Shown: piece after piece, positions 1-3,432 of the stretch
Layout: each line of letters opens with the position of its first letter
Numbering within the stretch: the stretch's first letter is position 1
Assembly (NCBI GenBank): GCA_016928125.1
Contig: JAFGLK010000596.1
Span: forward strand, 1-5,600
Reading direction: 5' to 3'
Length of the DNA stretch: 5,600 nt
Origin: Anaerolineae bacterium
GTDB lineage: Bacteria; Chloroflexota; Anaerolineae; UBA1429
The notes under the pieces: model-generated
Seen by the model: only the letters and a program-made list of their open reading frames with translations
Database searches by the model: none
Told to the model about the DNA's origin: nothing
Made by a program: the position numbers and the translations under genes

Positions 1-1640
1 AGCTTGTGCTCCTGGGTGCCGCGATTGCGCAGGGTGTAGCGCAGCGAAGCGATGCCTCCGGAGGAGAGCTCCAGCTCTCCATGCAGATACAGGCCAGGGT
101 AGTGCTTGGCCTCTGCCCCCATCTGTACCCATACACGAGCCGCGCGCTGTTCCACCTTGAGGTCGTATGCGACCTTGTCGGATCCTGCGAAATAGTAAGG
201 CGGTCCCAGATAGGGCTGTAGCGTGGCCACCGTCAGGCGCGAGTCTTTGTGCTCGACCTTGATGACCCCATCCTCGCTCTGCACCGTCACGCGCAACTCG
301 TCGCTCTCCACACGCACCGATTTGCCCGCGTGATGGGCCAGCAAGCCACCCACGCCCAGGCTGAAGACCGGGATCGTCTCGCCCAAAGGCTTGAGTTGGC
401 CCTCACTGTCAGCCACGTGCACGTGCAGAGCGTGTACACCCTCCTCGCGCGGCGTCAGGGAGAGAGGCACGGTCACGTGGCCCTGGGCGGGGAGCTCTAA
501 CGTCTTCTCCGTCCACTCAAGGCTCAGTTCGTCGGCGGGCGTCAACATCAGCGACACATGCATCGCCTGCTCGCGCTCATTATGCAACTGCAGCGTCACG
601 ATGGCTGGCTTCCCGGGGGCTACGCTTATCTGGTTGGGCACTGTGTCCAGGCTGAGCGGTTTCTTGGCCCGCAGGCCCGCAAAGAGCTCCACTTCCTGCC
701 CGTTCAGGCGCAAGATTGAGCGCACCGCCGGGGCCGCGCCATCCTCCTTGCTGGAGGGCGCATCCTCGGCGACGCTCACTTGAGCCGTGCGCTCGACCGC
801 CTGGCCCGCGGCCACCACAAAGGCATCCCGATGATCGATGGAAAGGCCCTTGTCGCCCAGCGCATGCAGAAAGACCTGTAGGGGCTCGTGGGCTTTGTTC
901 ATGATCCGCCAGCGTAGCGTGACCTGCTCGCCGGCGACCGGCTCGATCTCCTCCAGAATCGCGGCTGCCTGCAACGCATCCGTCTCGATGGCTACGGGAG
1001 CGCGGGCCTCGCGATCGATCCAGATGGTCAACGCCTCGCCATCGGCTTGCCAGCGCTGGGTGAAGACCTTGAGGCCTTCCCAGCGCTCGTCATCCTCGCC
1101 TTGGGTCAACTCGCGCACCTGCGCGCTGTACCAGTCGTGGTGCTCGAAGAAGGGCTTGGCCAAAGGCATCTGAAGCGCGCCGGGGATAAAGTTCTGCATC
1201 CACACCCAGTGATCCGGCGTCCAGAAGTGGCCCGTCTTCTTGTAGGCGGGCACCGCCTTGAAATTGGCCGACCAGGTATGGAGCGTCTGTCGCTGCAGGC
1301 CCTTTTCCACCGCGTAATCGATCGTCGCCTGGATCAAGCGGCGCCCAATGCTGCGCTTCTGAAAACGAGGGCTGACGTTCAGGAGCTCCAGGTAGGCCTC
1401 GCAGTCGCTCTCGGTGGGCATAAAGCTGCAGTAGCCAGCGATCTCGCCCTCTACCTCGGCGACAAAGACGATCAGCGTGCGCTCCTCCATGTCCCATTCG
1501 CGCACCAGCTCGGCCGTCATGGGCACCCCTCTCGACCAACTCGACGGCCATTGCAGATCGCTCTCATTCCACATGACGGCCAATGGCCCGGCATCGCGCT
1601 CGATGTCGAGTGGCCGGATGATGACATCTGATGCTGACAT
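1..1640 (-). CDS. GNAT-family N-acetyltransferase fused to NEW3-like and other beta-rich domains (partial, C-terminus off window)
   Basis: Reading the minus strand from the ATG at 1640-1638 gives 546 uninterrupted codons that run off the left edge. Residues about 6-150 are a GNAT domain. A typical first strand starts at residue 6 (VIIRPL), and the acetyl-CoA binding motif A is clear at 89-102 (V-S-P...Q-K-R-S-I-G-R-R-L). Residues 121-139 carry the usual late motif (TWSAN, then PAYKKTGHF). It should transfer an acetyl group from acetyl-CoA to an amine; the acceptor is unknown. After a linker come an Ig-like stretch (about 221-290), a NEW3/CARDB-like sandwich (about 332-410), and a beta-rich region (about 440-546) with LGPPYYF and a final LRYTLRNRG that recalls galactose-mutarotase-like sandwiches. 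The last two assignments are inference from strand pattern. No signal peptide or membrane segment is visible, so the protein is probably cytoplasmic. It is far longer than a usual GNAT of about 150-200 residues. It lies downstream of a candidate attenuator. Confidence 0.88.
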   Translation of the reverse strand, partial: MSASDVIIRPLDIERDAGPLAVMWNESDLQWPSSWSRGVPMTAELVREWDMEERTLIVFVAEVEGEIAGYCSFMPTESDCEAYLELLNVSPRFQKRSIGRRLIQATIDYAVEKGLQRQTLHTWSANFKAVPAYKKTGHFWTPDHWVWMQNFIPGALQMPLAKPFFEHHDWYSAQVRELTQGEDDERWEGLKVFTQRWQADGEALTIWIDREARAPVAIETDALQAAAILEEIEPVAGEQVTLRWRIMNKAHEPLQVFLHALGDKGLSIDHRDAFVVAAGQAVERTAQVSVAEDAPSSKEDGAAPAVRSILRLNGQEVELFAGLRAKKPLSLDTVPNQISVAPGKPAIVTLQLHNEREQAMHVSLMLTPADELSLEWTEKTLELPAQGHVTVPLSLTPREEGVHALHVHVADSEGQLKPLGETIPVFSLGVGGLLAHHAGKSVRVESDELRVTVQSEDGVIKVEHKDSRLTVATLQPYLGPPYYFAGSDKVAYDLKVEQRAARVWVQMGAEAKHYPGLYLHGELELSSGGIASLRYTLRNRGTQEHK

Positions 1641-1653
1641 AATATATGACTTG

Positions 1654-1658
1654 CTCCT
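1654..1658 (-). promoter_or_regulatory. Shine-Dalgarno of the GNAT gene, unusually far from its start
   Basis: The minus strand reads AGGAG here, 13 bases before the ATG at 1640. That spacing is longer than the usual 5-9 bases, and the spacer is AT-rich (it ends CATATATT). No other in-frame ATG, GTG or TTG sits closer. The ATG at 1640 is still preferred because the GNAT first strand begins five residues later. Initiation may be only moderate. Confidence 0.5.
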
Positions 1659-1694
1659 CTCGTTCACCCCAGTTGCGTCAGACGTCGGATTGCA

Positions 1695-1732
1695 CCGTGG
1701 CGACCGACATCAGCGGTGTGATCACGCCACGG
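1695..1732 (-). promoter_or_regulatory. Stable hairpin in the GNAT 5' untranslated region
   Basis: An 8-base perfect inverted repeat (CCGTGGCG at 1732-1725 with CGCCACGG at 1702-1695, minus-strand sense) encloses a second 4-bp helix (ACCG 1717-1714 with CGGT 1706-1703) and a 7-base loop. Seven bases (1718-1724) are left unpaired on one side, and they form most of the DNA palindrome GTGATCAC (1718-1725). No T-run follows, so it is not an intrinsic terminator. It sits between the terminator at 1747-1779 and the GNAT ribosome binding site. It could be an RNA stability or protein-binding element, or a DNA operator; the sequence does not decide. Confidence 0.45.
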
Positions 1733-1746
1733 CCGGGCAAACGCAC

Positions 1747-1779
1747 AAAAAAGGGGCCCTAGCGCGATGGCTGGACCCC
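1747..1779 (-). terminator. Strong intrinsic terminator (attenuator) upstream of the GNAT gene
   Basis: In minus-strand sense GGGGTCC (1779-1773) pairs with GGGCCCC (1759-1753) with one G-U pair. The helix continues inward as AGC (1772-1770) with GCT (1763-1761), leaving a 6-base loop (1769-1764) and one bulged A at 1760. Six Ts follow immediately (1752-1747). The T-run lies on the side expected for leftward transcription. It is not downstream of a full-length gene: it stands between a promoter with a leader ORF and the GNAT start, which is the position of an attenuator. The alternative is that it simply ends a short independent transcript. Confidence 0.85.
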
Positions 1780-1847
1780 AGATGTCATGCTCCGCTCTCT
1801 CGCGGAGGTTTCAAGCTAATCGGGCGCACGCGCTCCGATCGGGGTCC
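1773..1847 (-). promoter_or_regulatory. Candidate antiterminator: three-way junction competing with the terminator
   Basis: GGACCCC (1847-1841, minus-strand sense) is perfectly complementary to GGGGTCC (1779-1773), the 5' arm of the terminator. If they pair, the terminator cannot form. Two hairpins lie between these arms. The first is ATCGG/CCGAT plus GCG/CGC with one bulged A and a 4-base loop (1839-1819). The second is CTCCGC/GCGGAG with a 6-base loop (1807-1790). Together they make a closed three-way junction. GGACCCC and the first hairpin lie inside the 26-codon leader ORF, so a translating ribosome would disrupt this fold. I looked for a T-box sequence and for several common riboswitch cores and saw none. 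The pairing is seen directly; the regulatory role is inferred. Confidence 0.62.
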
Positions 1848-1896
1848 TGTCAAGGCATGAGAGACCGTATGCTAGATGTGTCTTCCGTGTGCGCAT
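1816..1896 (-). CDS. 26-residue leader peptide ORF (candidate attenuator leader)
   Basis: The ORF starts with ATG at 1896-1894 and stops with TAG at 1818-1816. The start is chosen because AGGAGG (1908-1903) lies exactly 6 bases upstream; another ATG at 1901 is only 1 base from it. The peptide begins MRTRKTHLAYG and ends GARAPD. It is basic, with Arg at 2, 4, 17 and 23 and Lys at 5, and has no hydrophobic segment and no run of one amino acid. Its codons 17-19 contain GGACCCC, complementary to the downstream terminator arm, and its stop codon sits at the base of the next hairpin. A strong ribosome binding site on a tiny ORF between a promoter and an intrinsic terminator points to a regulatory leader. 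A stand-alone small protein remains possible. Confidence 0.6.
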   Translation of the reverse strand: MRTRKTHLAYGLSCLDRTPIGARAPD

Positions 1897-1908
1897 CTCA
1901 TACCTCCT
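1853..1908 (-). promoter_or_regulatory. Leader Shine-Dalgarno (AGGAGG) and a helix that could hide it
   Basis: AGGAGG at 1908-1903 (within AAAGGAGGT) is close to the ideal ribosome binding site for the ATG at 1896. The segment AGGTATGAGA (1905-1896), which covers half of it and the first base of the start codon, can pair with TCTCATGCCT (1862-1853) over 10 bp with one G-U. This would enclose 33 bases. The fold could limit initiation at the leader ORF, or be melted by the first ribosome. Pairing is seen; its effect is inference. Confidence 0.5.
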
Positions 1909-1944
1909 TTCCGGCACCCCAATTGGGCCAATATGACGCGAACC

Positions 1945-1972
1945 AGTATAGGCGGATCTATCAAGGCGTCAA
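1945..1972 (-). promoter_or_regulatory. Sigma70-type promoter for the leader and the GNAT gene
   Basis: The minus strand reads TTGACG (1972-1967), a 16-base spacer, then TATACT (1950-1945); each hexamer matches consensus at 5 of 6 positions. Transcription would start near 1938, about 30 bases before the leader Shine-Dalgarno. It lies in the gap after mtaB, so the GNAT gene can be transcribed independently. The only match of this quality I found in the intergenic stretch is this one. Confidence 0.7.
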
Positions 1973-1992
1973 AAGGCGCGAAATGCGCGACC
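1971..1992 (-). terminator. Probable weak intrinsic terminator after mtaB
   Basis: Twenty-one bases past the mtaB stop, the minus strand folds as GG, a bulged T, CGCG, a 5-base loop (CATTT), CGCG, CC (1992-1975), followed by four Ts (1974-1971). The stem is short and the T-run is short, so termination is likely incomplete. An alternative GCGCG/CGCGC pairing just upstream would compete with it. The last two Ts are also the first two bases of the next promoter's -35 box. Confidence 0.45.
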
Positions 1993-2013
1993 TGCCGCGC
2001 TCTAGGCGGAGGA

Positions 2014-3327
2014 TCAGGAGTCCTCGACCGAGATCAACTGCCCTGTTAGGCCGTCCTCATCGGCGGCGATGCAGCGCACCCACGCGAGGCGATTGGCCAG
2101 GGCCAGATCGCTGGGCACGGTCACGCGGACATAGTTGTCGGTCCAGCCTTGCCAAAGAGTGCCCCCAGGCGTGCGCTGGGCGTTCTCCAACAGGACCTGC
2201 ACGCTCTCGCCCATTAAGCCGCCATGGAAAGCCCGCGCCAGGCGTTGCCCCAAGGCGATGAGACGCTCACTGCGCAATTGGGAGACCTGTGGATCCACCG
2301 AGTCTGCCATGCTCGCAGCGCGCGTGCCCGGCCGTGGTGAGAACCGAAACACATGCAATCGCGAGAACGCGAGACGCTCGATAAAGGCAGAGCTGGCCTC
2401 GAACGCGGCCTCGGTCTCGCCGGGGAAGCCCACCATGACATCGGTGGTGATCGATAGCTGGGCGGTCCGCGCTCGAAGATCTTGCACTATCTGAGCGAAC
2501 TGATCCGTTGTATACAGCCGTCCCATGCGCTCAAGCGTCGCGTCGCAGCCGCTCTGAAGCGGGAGGTGGACGTGACGACATACGCGGTCATCTTCCCAAA
2601 GCGGCAATAGCGCGGACGTCATGTCCTGAGGTTCGATGGAGGAGAGCCTCAGGCGGCGTACCGAGGTTTCGGCCAGCACCGTTTGCACCAGCCGCACCAA
2701 AGACCAGTGACCGATGACAGTCGGCTGCCCGCCAGGCGTCAAATCCCGCCCGTAGGCCCCGATGTTCACCCCGGTGAGGACGATCTCCTGATAGCCTTCG
2801 TCGACGCGTGCCTTGATCTCGTCGAGAATATCGTGTGGCGCGCGGCTCACCGATGGGCCACGGGCGATCGTGACGACACAGTAGGCGCAACGATGATCGC
2901 AACCATCCTGAATCTTGACAAAGGCCCGGGTGTGACCGCTCGCCAGGCGGCGGAAAGCCGTATCCTGACCCTGCGTCAGCCGATCCTCGCCAGCTCGCGC
3001 CAGCAGAAGCTCAAAGGTCGCCTCTTTGTTCGCATTGGGCACAATCAGGTCGACGCCTTGGAGAGCTTGTATTTCGCCTGCATACAGCTCGGCATGACAG
3101 CCGGTGACAGCGAGACGCAGCAGGGGATTGAGGCGATGCAGGCGCCGGATCAGGCTCCGCGATTTCCGCGCCGCCACGTGCGTGACGCTGCACGTGTTGA
3201 TGATCGCCCAATCGGCGGCCTCTGGAGCAGCCACGACCTGATGACCGCTCCTCTCGACGCAACGCGCGAGGGACTCGACCTCGGCCTGGTTCAGCTTGCA
3301 GCCAAGCGCTGTCAGATAGACCTTCAT
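2014..3327 (-). CDS. mtaB: tRNA (t6A37) methylthiotransferase MtaB, complete
   Basis: This 437-residue protein is a radical-SAM methylthiotransferase that converts t6A to ms2t6A at position 37 of ANN-decoding tRNAs. The N-terminal UPF0004 domain shows three cluster cysteines in family context: ALGCKLNQAE (C10), INTCSVT (C46) and VTGCHAE (C77). The radical-SAM CxxxCxxC motif is C143, C147 and C150 (DGCDHRCAYC), followed by ARG. HVHLPLQSGCD (252-262) and TDVMVGFPGETE (295-306) are further conserved blocks of the family. A TRAM-type RNA-binding domain occupies about 374-437. The LGCKxNQ and CSVT motifs favour MtaB over MiaB or RimO. Length is close to that usual for the family. The ATG at 3327 starts directly on the conserved first strand (MKVYLTALGC). 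No good Shine-Dalgarno precedes it. The reading frame is intact. Confidence 0.95.
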   Translation of the reverse strand: MKVYLTALGCKLNQAEVESLARCVERSGHQVVAAPEAADWAIINTCSVTHVAARKSRSLIRRLHRLNPLLRLAVTGCHAELYAGEIQALQGVDLIVPNANKEATFELLLARAGEDRLTQGQDTAFRRLASGHTRAFVKIQDGCDHRCAYCVVTIARGPSVSRAPHDILDEIKARVDEGYQEIVLTGVNIGAYGRDLTPGGQPTVIGHWSLVRLVQTVLAETSVRRLRLSSIEPQDMTSALLPLWEDDRVCRHVHLPLQSGCDATLERMGRLYTTDQFAQIVQDLRARTAQLSITTDVMVGFPGETEAAFEASSAFIERLAFSRLHVFRFSPRPGTRAASMADSVDPQVSQLRSERLIALGQRLARAFHGGLMGESVQVLLENAQRTPGGTLWQGWTDNYVRVTVPSDLALANRLAWVRCIAADEDGLTGQLISVEDS

Positions 3328-3432
3328 ATGTCTCTATGATACCACCGCCAGGTGCCAGACAGAAAGCGTGGCGGCCGTCTGGATTCGTCCCATACATGCT
3401 GCGGACTGGCAACCGACGCCTTGATCGATGTT
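3328..3432 (-). other. Short intergenic gap between the glycosyltransferase gene and mtaB
   Basis: The 105 bases hold no intrinsic terminator for the upstream gene: I find no stable stem followed by Ts. A perfect 6-base inverted repeat (CCAGAC 3355-3360 and GTCTGG 3377-3382, plus-strand sense) with a 16-base loop is present but weak. Read-through from the glycosyltransferase gene into mtaB is therefore possible, alongside the candidate mtaB promoter next to its start. Confidence 0.4.
3336..3344 (-). promoter_or_regulatory. Possible extended -10 promoter giving a near-leaderless mtaB mRNA
   Basis: The minus strand reads TGGTATCAT, matching the extended -10 pattern TGnTATAAT at all but one position. 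It ends 8 bases before the mtaB ATG, so transcription would begin within a few bases of the start codon. This fits the lack of a Shine-Dalgarno. No convincing -35 box is present. A 9-base match can arise by chance. Confidence 0.3.

Noticed and set aside
1090..1551. Minus-strand frame of 153 codons within the GNAT gene
   Set aside because: It is an out-of-frame reading of the GNAT gene with Arg/Gly/Ala-rich sequence and no family motif.
1047..1631. Plus-strand open frame (194 codons) opposite the GNAT gene
   Set aside because: The opposite strand encodes a clear GNAT motif A over the same bases; this frame is its shadow.
1872..1901. Nine-codon ORF from the earlier ATG at 1901
   Set aside because: The ATG lies 1 base from AGGAGG, too close for normal initiation; the ATG at 1896 has ideal 6-base spacing.
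1918..1927. Perfect 10-base palindrome CCCAATTGGG near the predicted transcript start
   Set aside because: It could be an operator half-site pair, but it does not extend beyond 10 bases and has no second copy in the window, so chance is likely.
1747..1940. Known riboswitch or T-box leader
   Set aside because: I looked for the T-box consensus and for common cores (TPP, SAM, cobalamin, FMN, fluoride, ZTP, guanidine, c-di-GMP) and recognised none. A covariance-model search would be decisive.
2683..3339. Plus-strand open frame (218 codons) opposite mtaB
   Set aside because: It is antisense to the radical-SAM domain of mtaB and shows no protein-family features.
3355..3382. Inverted repeat CCAGAC/GTCTGG as a terminator for the glycosyltransferase gene
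   Set aside because: The stem is only 6 bp with a 16-base loop and no T-run follows on either strand.
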